From: Ceratodon purpureus
Lineage: Eukaryota; Streptophyta; Bryopsida; Pseudoditrichales; Ditrichaceae
Direction: 5' to 3'
DNA: 64,000 nt
Assembly (NCBI GenBank): GCA_014871385.1
Contig: CM026422.1
Coordinates: 21,566,177 to 21,630,176 of the forward strand
Below the pieces are notes generated by a model. That model was given only the letters and a program-made list of their open reading frames with translations, was not told where the DNA came from and searched no databases. The position numbers were made by a program, and so were the translations under genes. Below, one piece after another: positions 42,327 through 53,559 of this stretch; within the stretch, counting starts at the first letter, position 1; every line of letters starts with the position of its first letter.

Positions 42327-45300
42327 TCACAACACTGTGATGGCGGTCATGGGGTGGTCTTCAACGTGTTCCGATTGACGGCGCAGCTGATCAAGTTCAT
42401 GCCTCCGTTCGTAGCATGACTCACACAGATTAAAGTCAGGGCAAATGTCGCAATGCCAGCACTTGGTGGAGATATCGTCCAACCCACAACCATCACAATA
42501 AGCGGCACCAGCGGAACAATACTTGGTAGAGTATTTACCATGATATGGTCTTCCATCAGGAAGCCGAATGTCAGAGCAACCATGCTGCTTGAGCTTGTGC
42601 AGCAAAGAGATTTGACTTGCCTTCATCCACCTGTATTTGCGGCAGCCAGTCAAATGTAAACGAGAAAGTTGCGTTAAACAGCCGGACGATTGAGGGAGTT
42701 CCACCAATTCTCTGCAAGCCACCAGGTTCAGTTTCTGCAATTGCGTAAGATTACCAAGAGTATCTGGTAGTCTTGTGAGCCCTTGGCATCCAATAAGATT
42801 GAGCACCAATAAGTTGCTCAATTTGCCAATGGACTCTGGTAGACATGTAAGGGTCCGACAATAGGTGAGGTCAAGCTTGGGTAATTTCACCAAGTCTCCA
42901 ATTGAATCCGGTAGTTTTGTGAGCTGAAAGCATCCAATAAGATTGAGCTCCAATAAGTTGCTCAATTTGCCAATGGACTCTGGTAGACATGTAAGGGTCC
43001 CACAATAGGAGAGGTCAAGCTTGGGTAATTTCACCAAGTCTCCAATTGAGTCCGGTAGACTTGTGAGCCCCCAGCATCTATTCAGATTTAGCTCCAATAA
43101 GTTGCTCAATTTGCCAATGGACTCCGGTAAACATGTAAGGTTCTCACAACCTCCAAGGTCAAGCTTGGATAATTTCACGAAGTCTCCAATTGAGTCTCGT
43201 AGTCTTGTGAGCCCGCAGCATAAACTAAGATTGAGCTCCAATAAGTTGCTCAATTTGCCAATGGACTTTGGTAGACATATTAGGCTCTTACAACCACTAA
43301 GGTCAAGTTTAGATAATTTCACCAAGTCTCCAATTGAGTCTGGTAGTCTTGTGAGCCCCCTGCATTCACTAAGATTGAGCTCCAATAAGTTGCTCAATTT
43401 GCTAATGGTATTGGAAAGTTTTACCAAACCATAGCATTCACTCATATCCAACACACACAACTTATTACATTGTTGCAAAAAGATTGGTACTTCAGAAATG
43501 GCCCTTGATAATTCCCTTAAGCACAACCATTGCACACGTGATGTACCCTCAATGTTGATGGCCTCAATGACATTCTCATCACCCATATGCAGGTTTAAAA
43601 ACCTCATTTTGGGACAATTCAATTTGAAGCTATATCTCTTCCCCTTCCCCTCCTTCAAGGTCTTGCTAGATTCACCTTCCATTCCATCTTTCAAACTAAT
43701 GCTAACATCATTGCGTGACAAGCCATATAATGACAAGCCTTCTATTTGTTTGGACTTTATCTGATGTCAACAACAAAGACCACATTATTAGAATGACTTC
43801 TTGCAAGTGTTGTTAAATTGCTCATAGCATCAACTAAAACTCTTGATTTGGAATTACCTCGTTGCTTTGTACAAGCTCCCCCACATCCTTGCAATCCCAT
43901 AATCTGCTCATTTTCTTCACCTTTTGGCCGGCTTGCCTTCTTACGACACCACGACCCATATCACGCAATTGGTCATGCATGGTCACAACTCCATCTTCCC
44001 TGCTGATCTTGACCAAACATCGGTCCTTCAAATGTCTCAACTCATTCAGCTTTGACTCCTTCCCTCCCCATATCCATATCAATGTTTGCTCACTGTACTG
44101 TATTGTATCAGAGAAGAAACAGGCAATATCCAAGAACATATTCTTCTCATTCTCACCCAAAGCATCATAGCTTATTTGCAACACCTTCCACAGCTTATCA
44201 TTGTCATCTCCCCCTTCCAAAGGCTCAGCATTCTTCAATTTCTCCAAAGCTCCTTTCCAGCAATCTAAGCATTGCTTGCTCGATAGATCATCTTTCAGAT
44301 AACTTCCCAACAAACGACCCATCACTTCTAGACTCAATGGCAATCCACAGCAAGCCCTCACAACATCGCCACACATAATTTCAAACTCATCCATCAAGTG
44401 TTCTGAGGAATCCTTCCATAAAAAATCATAGAGTATTCGTTGCTTTTGCTCCACAGTTCTAGCTCCCTGGAATGCATGATACCGAAATAGCTCAATATCC
44501 TTGCCTGAACTCATGAACTCCACATCATATCTTTGAACCAGGGGTACATATTCCTTCAGCACCTGCCAATTTCTACAAGTGACGATTAGCCTCGACTCTT
44601 TGTTTCCTGTCAAGAATCCCATGTCCTTCAGCAAGCGATCCAAGATCTCTTCAGTTCCCACATCATCCACAACCACAAGCACTTTGTGCTGATGCACATA
44701 CTTCTTCAGGTCTTCAAGCAAATCATTCCTGGAATCCTTTAAGGCATTGTGCTGTACGATAGAACCTGTCTTTCTATCCGTGATTCCAAAATCTTTCAGC
44801 AGCGTAATCATCACATCATCCAAGCTCAAAATCATCAATTTCTCAGCATCCAAGCTCGCCTTCGATTTCACATTGTCCAAGTAGCTGCTCCTGTCAAAAT
44901 TCTGGCATATGGACTGGTACACAGCTTTTGCCAACGTCGTCTTTCCGATACCTCCCATGCCAACCACTCCTACAATAGCTGCTTCCTGTAGCAATCGGTT
45001 GATGGCCTCCTCTTGTTCCTTCAATCTCACGAAGCTCTCTGGCACAAGGCTCTCTTCACATAGAGTAGAGCTAACATTTGATCTCTTCACGACCTCCCTT
45101 AGCGAAATAGTCAACCATAAGTAACTTGAATCGTTCTTGGCTTTTGGTCGAACAATATCAGCGTAGTTTTCGCTCAAGGCAAGGTAATTTCCAGCTCCGT
45201 ATCTTGAAGATGCTTCTTCCACCACCATCTGCTTATACTGTCGAAAATGAAATAGGAACATGGTCACTACATGACAAAGGAACAAGTGGCCATAAAAAAA

Positions 45301-46292
45301 TTGACTCATATATGTTACATCTATTCTTAGACACGATGAAACAAGGGCGAACACATTGTCTCTTACTTGCGATGTTGCATGCGTCTCAGCTGCCGATGCA
45401 AAATACCACGATGGGTGTTTAGCTTTCTCAAAGTCATCGCTGAGGCGACTTGTCTCTGTGTTTAACACTTCCATATTCTCCAACAACGGACCCTTCCCCC
45501 CTCTCTTAGCACTATGAAGATATTTGGCCAAGACTGATCCATGATGGGGAGTTGAATAGAAACAGAAGCCCCGAATGTTCTGCAAGAGGTTTTGAGCTTT
45601 TCTGTCTTGCAAAAAACGATTCTTTGCACTAACGACAATCTGCTTAGCCACCAAGCCGCCAAACCCATGGCACACAAACACCACCGGAACTCCATTCTGT
45701 CCAATTCCACCAAAATTCACCATTTCTTGGACAAGATTCTCTCCAACAAGAAACAAGTCCATCCTTCCATCGGTGGCAGTCTGCTTGATGCTGGCATCGT
45801 ATTTGAGTGCATAGACTTGCGCAAAGGGGAACTCCGCCGGGAGCCATGTCATTGGCCAAACATTGTTCGGTGTACCATCACGAGCCAGCCAAGTCTTCCA
45901 ATATGCATCGTCCCAGTGGTCATCCACCAATCCATGAACAAACACCACCTCCAATTGTGCTGGTCCTTCAGGTTGGTGGAACCGGAAGACAGAATCACAC
46001 AGCTTAATCTGAAACGAAAAGCATAGGATCAAACTCGAGAATAAGAGGCCCTCACTTGCATATATTGCAATGTGGGATAGTGGATGCCGAGGTCATAGTT
46101 CACATCTACTGCGGATTGCATGATTTCTGAATAGAAGCCAAGAACAAACTCACCGGTTCTCCGTGAGTGAACTTCTCCTTTACTTCGCCCATTGCAGAGC
46201 CCAACCTCTCCCTTCACATACTGGCTTCCGCGTCTAACAACCAATGATCTGTAAAGACGTTGCGAGGAGCTCATCAAGAAGCGCCAATTCAT
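42327..46292 (-). CDS. NLR receptor: alpha/beta-hydrolase, NB-ARC, LRR, C-terminal ZZ zinc finger
   Basis: Four exons, 46056-46292, 45367-46008, 43858-45237 and 42327-43760, encode 1,230 aa in frame. Residues 80-293 form an alpha/beta-hydrolase (SERAC1-like) domain: EVVFVHGLVDDHWDDAYW, VFVCHGFGGLVAKQIVV and FYSTPHHGSVLAKYL. The usual nucleophile elbow GHSxGG reads CHGFGG, so the catalytic Ser is absent. Residues about 375-720 are NB-ARC: P-loop GMGGIGKTTLAK (about 386), kinase-2 KVLVVVDDV, GLPLSLEVMG, and MHDQLRDMGRGVV (about 713). Twelve LRRs of about 24 residues follow, alternating SNLLELNL and VKLSKLDL types. The last 60 residues are a ZZ zinc finger (YCDGCG, CWHCDICPD, NLCESCYERRHE, EDHPMTAI). 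Hydrolase-NBS-LRR receptors are known from bryophytes (the HNL class of Marchantia). Their expected role is intracellular immune sensing. Residues 1-79 are basic and of unknown function. Confidence 0.93.
42780..43410. repeat. 144-bp coding tandem repeat within the LRR exon
   Basis: The block AAGTTGCTCAATTTGCCAAT recurs at 42,811, 42,955, 43,099, 43,243 and (with one change) 43,387, exactly 144 bp apart. Each unit encodes 48 residues, a pair of LRRs. Units are nearly identical at the DNA level, including silent positions, which points to recent unit duplication or gene conversion. Confidence 0.95.
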
Positions 46293-47710
46293 AAAGCGAG
46301 GCCATGACGGGATATTGAGTTTAGTTGCCTTTCATTATACAAGCTCATAAAAAGAGTAAACGGTTTCAATCAGTAATCTCAGACGGCTGCATTCACGAAT
46401 CCCTGATGCAGGCATGGTTCTAAATGGATCATGTGTTCACTACCTACTAATATCCTCGTATGTTTCAGCAAAGGCTTCAGAACTACTCAGCCTTCAAAGC
46501 AGATACGTGAGCATATTGGGCATGAGATTTCCATTTCAAAATCCCAGCTTGCCGAGTACCTAGCTAACACTTCAGATATGAGTCACGGAGATACATATAA
46601 AACTAAGCACAGCAGATGTCCCAGATACTTGACATACCCAAAAACCTGACCTACCTAGGTCCAACACCGTTCCAGGAAATAATGTCCAGAGTTCGCACTC
46701 CACACATGTTTCCCAACAAAGTGTCCACAATCGATACCGGATCGCATTCGGATCACTCATACCTGGAACTGATGATGCTTTCGCTTGTGAGCCAACTCTG
46801 CGCTTCTGAAGCAATCGCTGCCTTCTCTGGGAAATCCTCGCTCCTTGGTGAGCGATGCACGTCCCTCGGAAGCAGATAGTGTCGGTGGATGATAGCCCAA
46901 GACCTAACTTGCCAACTCTAGCCTCTCACATCTTAAGCTCGCAGTCGTAAAGGACATTGACCTAGATTTCTCGTCTACCGACTCGTCCTTCAGCGACCTG
47001 CTCACACTCGATCGAGCACAAAAACAGCACTCTCTCAAGATCCGCCACGACTCTCACACCCCTTAATCGGCCAAAGGATCGTAGACATCCTACCAACAAC
47101 GACCACCAACTAGCCTATAAGTCTACCTGACTTCCACAGGCTACTACAACAAACACATCGGTGGCGTCACCAACAAAGAACCGAATGGTACACTTCTTAC
47201 GCATACCAAGCACGTCAACGAACCTGAATGCGGACCGAACCAGTACGCCACTCTAGTACACAACCTTCTTGCCAGCGAAGGCTGCCCTGTTCGGATCCCA
47301 CGGAAGCCCATAGCTCGTACTGATCTTCACAGCCAACTCGAAGGCAACTGCCATGCATCCAGCAAGGTTCAATCCACTAAACTCCGCATCTTGTAACTTC
47401 CAGACGCTGTCAATAGAAACAAGCCCCAGATCTCGGAGCCACCTTCAACAGCACAGCGCATAGATAAGTTATACTTCAGTTCCACAGATCGATGTGCATG
47501 TGCATCTGATGAACTGGTTTCGACACAAAGCACGGCGCCTAGCAACCAGTCTACCAGTAGGACAAGCATCAGAGTCTTCCAGTCTAGTCCAGCGGTACGG
47601 ACACTTGCAGAATGGCGGCCTTTTCTGAAATCAGAGTGGTGCGAAATGAGGAAGACGTACAGTGTTTCTAACAGTTGAATGTGTTGACGGGTCTCTTTAT
47701 TCCCCCCTGC
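46293..47710. other. Upstream region of the NLR gene and spacer
   Basis: Composition is balanced and no coding signal or repeat was found. The NLR promoter should lie at the left end. At 47,711 the sequence passes directly into copy B of the TIR transposon. Confidence 0.45.
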
Positions 47711-47713
47711 TAA

Positions 47714-48307
47714 GGTATACACACCTATGACCGATAACTTAAGCATTTCAGCATAGTAAATATTAGGTATTCAATAAGGAGTTATTTTTTGTGCATAGTA
47801 TCATAAGGTTCATGAAGAATGAGCATTTTTTCAAAATTAATTCAGTAAAATTCAAGTTACCACAAATGTTTTTGTTCAAAAGTTAGGTTTATCCATGACT
47901 GACATATAGGTTTACCCATGACTGACATATAGGTTTACCCATGACTGACATATAGGTTTACCCATGACTGACATATAGGTTTACCCATGACTGACATATA
48001 GGTTTATTCATGACTGACATATAGGTTTACCCATGACTGACATATAGGTTTACCCATGACTGACATATAGGTTTATTCATGACTGACATATAGGTTTACC
48101 CATGACTGACATATAGGTTTACCCATGACCGACAATACTCAGATTAGTGAACAAACATATAACTACTTGATTTCGTCACACTCACAGAGGCATTCTAATG
48201 GTGGATGCATCCTAAATCTAATGTTCATCAAATTTTTGGCTACTTATTTGTCACGGGAAGCCTACATATTAGTCATGGGTTCATTCACCTTCATGGGTGT
48301 GTATATC
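47714..48307. mobile_element. Non-autonomous TIR DNA transposon, copy B
   Basis: It begins GGTATACACACCTATGACC and ends ATGGGTGTGTATATC, the imperfect inverted complement, with TAA on both sides (47,711-47,713 and 48,308-48,310). It matches copy A (2679-3075) along its length: AACTTAAGCATTTCAGCATA, then GAACAAACATA and CACTCACAGAGGCATTCTA. It is about 200 bp longer because one internal unit is expanded into an 11-unit minisatellite. No transposase is present. Confidence 0.8.
47885..48137. repeat. 23-bp minisatellite, 11 units, inside TIR element copy B
   Basis: AGGTTTAcCCATGACTGAC-type units occur at 47,885 and then every 23 bp up to 48,115. Two units share a TATTCAT variant, 69 bp apart, which suggests block duplication. 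The matching site in copy A has one unit. Confidence 0.95.
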
Positions 48308-48308
48308 T

Positions 48309-48545
48309 AAGCGTGGCTCGGTAGCCAAGTTTGGTGGAGGCCAATTTTCTGCCCTTCTGGGTTTTGGGTCCTTTTTTTTTTTTTTTTTTTTATGTTTTTT
48401 AAATTCGGAGCCGTAGGCTGCAAATTACCTGGCGGAGGATCCTTGAGATCAATAGGACCTTACTCAAAGTAAATAATAGGGGTAGAGATTTGCTCCCACC
48501 CCTCCCACCCCCTCCTGAACATGGCCTTCGAGCCACGCTTGAGGG
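48309..48545. mobile_element. MITE-like element with ~30-bp imperfect terminal inverted repeats
   Basis: The left end AAGCGTGGCTCG and right end CGAGCCACGCTT are perfect inverted complements. Matching continues for about 20 more bases with mismatches. It contains a T-run of about 21 bases (48,373-48,392) and abuts the end of TIR copy B. No target duplication could be confirmed. Confidence 0.5.
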
Positions 48546-49381
48546 ATACTTAGAATCAAACCATATGAAAAAGTGGCAATAATCAAAGAAAAATATATAC
48601 CTATATTACAAATATATAATCCAATGTGCTCATATATTATTTCATACGAAAAGAAAATATAGAATAATTTACTACAAACAATAAAATTAATCAATATCAA
48701 AATTTAATGCTTATCAAAATATACTAACTGAAACCAATTTTATTTTCTAAGTTTAATTCAATTATATAGATTTGGAAAGATACAAAATAATTTTACATGT
48801 CATAGAAAAAAACAAATAGGTATAAAACTATAGACAAATAAAATAAAACATATGCTTTAACTAATTTTGTATCAAGAAATACCTTGAGAAATATGAATAC
48901 CATTACTGTCCAATAATATCCCCCTCTACACAAAAAATAAGAAAATCACCAACACATAGCAAATAGCAAATAGCAACACTCTCTCATGTGACATAAGTGG
49001 TGGACTGTCTATTGGTACGACTATTTTTCTACTTGCTATTACTCACTTAGCAGTGCCAAGTCACTACATACTCCACATCTGCTCAAAGGAGTCCATCAGG
49101 GTTCAAATCCGAACCAGTTATATGAGATAAACACTCTCACCAATCAACAAAGAGTTTGTTACTTGGCAATCATCAAACTCAAACTAGAACTCTTATATTG
49201 CCAAACTTGAAAAACAAACTTTAATTAGATTTTGACCATCCGCATCATTAATTATTGATCAATAGATACTAGAAATTTTACCCTCAAAAAGGGAAAGTAG
49301 TTATATATTTCTATTCATAAACCGTGGACTAAGACTTAGTAGTTTGTACACCAAATTTGCTCTTCTTTTGTTTCCAACTAC
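48546..49381. other. AT-rich spacer
   Basis: No gene is seen. A GGTTCAAATCC at about 49,100 looks like a polymerase III B box but no tRNA or SINE structure surrounds it. A C/T-rich stretch before 49,382 acts as a plausible splice acceptor for the segment that follows. Confidence 0.4.
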
Positions 49382-49507
49382 AGAGTATACTCAGAAGCTT
49401 GGTCCTGGTGAGCATTCTGGTAGCACTTCCCCCAACAAACCCTTTATTCACGCTAGCCCTTCGGGCCAGAGTTCCTCTCTCTCTCTACAGTCAGAACCTC
49501 TTGTGGC
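49382..49507 (+). pseudogene. Orphan terminal-exon-like segment
   Basis: A pyrimidine-rich tract and CTACAG at 49,376-49,381 precede a coding-like frame (EYTQKLGPGEHSGSTSPNKP, ending SLQSEPLVA and a stop). No partner exon is found upstream in the AT-rich DNA. It is either the last exon of an unrecognised gene or a captured exon. Family unknown. Confidence 0.3.
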
Positions 49508-49634
49508 GTAGTGTGGTTTTATTTAGATTCTTGACACGTGGTTGTAACGTACCAGTCGAAGGAAACCTTTTGTTTTGAATGTTTGTGCTGATATTGGTTA
49601 TATGGTTACATTTTTACTTATGCGAGGTGATTCG

Positions 49635-49830
49635 GTGAGTTCAATTGTTGCATGCCTAAGTAGTCTCCTCGATGTTGCGCTTGTGTGCTTTCGTTGAACA
49701 TCGAGTATGGGGTGTGCTTTCCATGTTGGAACGAATTCGAAGTGACGCAGGATATTGAATTCAACGAGAGTGTCTTGAGTTTTATCCCTCGAAACTTGGT
49801 AAACCTCTGCAGCTAATTGAATCTGAACTT
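49635..49830. repeat. Dispersed repeat related to 35,385-35,550
   Basis: Shared blocks in the same order are TTGTTGCAT, CTCGATGTTGCGCTTGTG, AATTCGAA, CGCAGGAT and GGTAAACCTC. Identity is about three quarters by eye. Neither copy has visible ends or coding capacity, so the nature of the repeat is open. Confidence 0.55.
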
Positions 49831-50644
49831 CTGCTTCATATGGGCTTATAGTATATGGTTTCAGTGATACTTGAAGTCATTTCAATAATGCTTGAGGATG
49901 ATTACTACGAAAGTGATCAAGCGTCTCAGAAATTCCCTGTCAAACATGTTTGACGAACTTGTAGAGAACACAAATGACAAGATTCATATCTCGGAATGTA
50001 ATTTTGCGAGCTCCTATTCACAAAATAACGTAAGTAATCTCCTGCTTATTCACATAAACTACCGAAGAACTCTCGCCTATACTCCTGCGATGTTTGCATC
50101 TAACCCATACTGGTTTCAAACTGCATGAAGCACATCCGACTTCAAGCTCATCAAAAGGATCTTTCTTTGGCTTAACTGGGTACTCACCAAAGGGAAGGAA
50201 AACCGCCACCGACTTCCCACTGTACCCATGCCTGCTCAGCATTCGATTCTATCGTGTATAGTTTCATCTGCTCAGTGTAAGAAAGGGCAGCATTACGACA
50301 TCAGCAAAAGATTTACACGAGCCAATGTTGTAAGGTCACGGATAGCGACAGAGAACAGCAGAGAATAGAGACTGCCACGCCAACAGAGTTATTGTATAAT
50401 CATAGGATAATCATTACAAAACTTGTTTCTTGCTTTGTTGATAGACCACTTGACTATAGATGATAGGTGATGGTCGAAGGTCAGTGAAATTTTGCCATCC
50501 GGGATATGTGTTCCAATACATCGTAACTAAAAACACATACACATCGTAACTACGAATTCACTAGAATTGTTTTTATAATGATCTAGCACTTGAGTAAAGA
50601 CTGTAGTTAATAGAAAAGAGAATGAAGCTGAAAATTTGGCTCAC
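49831..50644. other. Spacer downstream of a reverse-strand gene
   Basis: Short frames at 49,892-50,128 and 50,018-50,242 overlap on opposite strands and show no recognisable domain. The right end probably contains the 3' UTR of the gene that stops at 50,645. Confidence 0.35.
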
Positions 50645-51488
50645 CTACTGATTTTCATCGACAGTCGTGCTTTGTGGTTTGGCATCTTTATTCACGGGAG
50701 CATCGAATCCTGGCATCAATTTGCTACCCTGTTATAATCACAAGCGTTCTTTTCCATCAGATAAGAAAATTCAGCAGAGTTTCTTGAGCAACCTAATGTA
50801 TCATAATAGCATCATAACACCATTATTTGCAAAACCATCCATATTTGAATTAGATACCAAGAGTTTTGATTAAACATAATCTTATGATTAAACATAATCT
50901 TATTAGTTCACTCTAGCTAATAAACATGGAAGAAACACAGCTAACAGATTGGTGATCTCTCCATACCAGTGCCATTCATGAAACACTCAATTCTGTGACT
51001 CCTGAATTACAGCAGACCATCCTCATATTCCACAGAGGATATGTCCACAGGTAGTTCAAATGTGGAATCATCAGTTCAAATGTACTTCTAAAAAACCCAT
51101 CCTTCACGAGATGTAGTTATACAGTACAGCAGTACATCAACTAAACACAATATTCAGAAGGCCTTCATGAGTTTAACTAAGGCAAATTTAAGTGGTCTGA
51201 GACAGAAAAGAATAGTACCTGCAAGCCAGCGGGCTCCTCCTGTGCCTCAGCCACTTTCTTCTTTGTAATTTCCTTGGGCTCAAAAAGGTGCACATCATCA
51301 GCTCGATAGTCGTCAGGAGTGCTGCCCTTAGTTGCAGGGTCATTCTCGGGACCTTTTGTTGGCCCCACTCCCCGACTCGCGTCGACATTGGTGTACCTAA
51401 CAGAGCCAGCAAACGGTGAAGCTTGGCTTGACAGGAGAGGGAAACTTCGTCCCCAGCTCTTGCACACTCTAGTTGCAATGCCTGCCAT
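50645..51488 (-). CDS. Small two-exon protein, putatively mitochondrial, family not recognised
   Basis: Exons 51219-51488 and 50645-50728 join in phase 0 (TTGCAG|GTACTA to ATAACAG|GGTAGC) and give 117 aa. The first 35 residues resemble a mitochondrial presequence: MAGIATRVCKSWGRSFPLLS with several Arg and Ser and no acidic residue, followed by SVRYTNVDASRG. The mature part is hydrophilic, with PDDYRADDVHLFEPKEITKK and MPGFDAPVNKDAKPQSTTVD, and probably disordered; it resembles small stress/LEA-like proteins in composition only. Upstream, GGGTGCAG at about 51,527 suggests a 5' UTR intron. The exon structure and codon phase make a real gene likely; no function is claimed. Confidence 0.65.
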
Positions 51489-53559
51489 ACCTGAAACTCT
51501 TCAAAGCCTCGAATGAGTTTATCTGCACCCACACCCAACAGAACGTTTAGACTCACATTCACAAGGCTTGTGGGAATGCCAATACCCAGATAATCCTATC
51601 AATGAAAGAAGACAACACCTCCACAGAATAGCATAACTTCAAAAACCCATTTTACAGCAAAACCCTCGAAACTCAAAAGTGATCAACATCAACTCACCAA
51701 ACCCAAATCACCCCTCCTCATCATATCCCCGTCAGAATTACAAATCCCATAAAAAGCACTTCAATTCACATACAATATCATTACATACATAGCTACTAGT
51801 GACAAACCCATTCCACTTTCAACACCTAAACAATGGCCTTCCTACTACCCTCAGCAAGACCCCAAAAAAACTCAAATTCACAGAAATCCCAATTGTACCA
51901 ACGCACACTTCAAAATTTCTGAAATGACCTGAACCCTAACCCACCCACCGACCCAAATTCACTTAAACCCCCCAAAAAAGTTTGCACCACTTAAATACAC
52001 CTCACGAACAAAGATATCAGAAGAAATGCTACAAGATATCCTCCAACGTGAACATTCACAAAACAAAACCTTGTAACAAAAAACACCAACTTCTTGCAAG
52101 TAGGTTTGAAAACAAGCACTTACTTGAAGAATTCGATCAGACACTTGAGAGGCTTCCTGCAAGAAGAATCCTCCTCTCAACAGCAGAGCAGTGTGGAGTT
52201 CAACGAAGTGCAAATGATCGGAGCATGCAGAAGAACGTCGACAGGATTGATCGAAGTTGTGATGTTTGGTGGTGATTGGAATCGGAAACTGGAGAGAATG
52301 GTGATGGAGTGGAACATTTGGAAGGACAGGTGTCATGGAGAGGGTGATGAACAAGTGGCAGGAGAGGATGGGAGGACACTCAGGGCACAAATAGATGAGA
52401 AATCTCTTGCTTGTCTTTCGACAACAAATTATGGTAGGAGTACCTAAAATCACCAACTTAAGTAATACGGAGTATTTCCTAAATTTAGTAGTTCAAAAAT
52501 CCTTCATAAAATATTTTAATCTTCAAAGTAGGATTTCATGAAGAATGCAAAAATTTCCATCATAAAATTTGTAATTCTCAGTTTTATAGAAAATCTCAAA
52601 ATGCAAAGTACTATGTGACCCATTTCTAACTTAGAATATCCTATGAGTAATAATAGTGGTCCTCAACTTTGCACACCATCGAACCGAAAACCGTATTCTT
52701 TGATTGTGAGAGTTCATCCACTAGCAAGGTGACCAATAAGCAAATTAGTTTTCCACATGAGGATTGATAATTCGCTTTTAGAGATTCTTGAGGGTGGTAG
52801 GATCATGTAGGGAGGTGATGACTTTTGGGGGCTATGGTGATTTTAGGTGTTCCTACCGTAGAGGGTGTTGTAAGGTCGAATGTCCTAAAACCACAATCTT
52901 AAGGATTTTGAGGTTTTTTTTTTTGTTTGGTTATATTTGGGATATATTTTTTCCACGTAGGAAAGTTGTTTTCTAACATGTTGCCATTTTTTTGGAGTTT
53001 TTTTCTAATACTCAAATAGATACAAATTTTTATGGCAAAAGTACTTCGTGATCTAAACCTAATCTATAGCTTTTAAGACTTGAAGAGTTTTGTGGAGACT
53101 TAGTTGCTTTCAAAACTTGAGGAGACTTTGTTTGATGAAAGGGATTTGAACCGGGTGTCCGGGTATACAAGGCGGGGACAGACTCTCACCATTTGGAACT
53201 CTATTCCTGTGAGGCCTCTCTTCCTTTCTCGGAGCTCTCAAGCAATCAGAGCAATAGTTCAAGATATTTTCACTTTGAAGTTAGAAAGGAGGAGGTAACC
53301 TCAGGAGTGAGTGGGGAGTACCGGTTTAAGGTTTGGGGCCGATATGTTGAGGCATGTCAAACTTGCTCTTCATCTTATAAAATAAGATGACACTAAATTG
53401 TGTATGACAAGAGTGCAACCAACAAAAGCCAATATCCAAACAACAACTAACAAATACAACATATTTTTTACAAACAAACAAAGCTCTGGATTGACAATGG
53501 TGGTGCCCAATTCACTGATTGAATTTGGAACTTCAAACCTCAATACTCATTTACACTTG
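51489..53559. other. Leader of the small gene, then unassigned spacer
   Basis: Positions 51,489 to about 52,450 probably contain the spliced 5' leader of the reverse-strand gene; frames on both strands here lack recognisable domains. From 52,450 the sequence is mixed and AT-rich. Around 53,100-53,400 a GC-richer piece carries short frames without recognisable domains. Confidence 0.35.

Noticed and set aside
43021-43434. 137-aa plus-strand frame with repeats
   Set aside because: Antisense of the repetitive LRR exon; its repeats mirror the LRR units.
49090-49125. Possible tRNA or tRNA-derived SINE (GGTTCAAATCC)
   Set aside because: No matching A box, no cloverleaf arms and no poly-A or similar tail around it.
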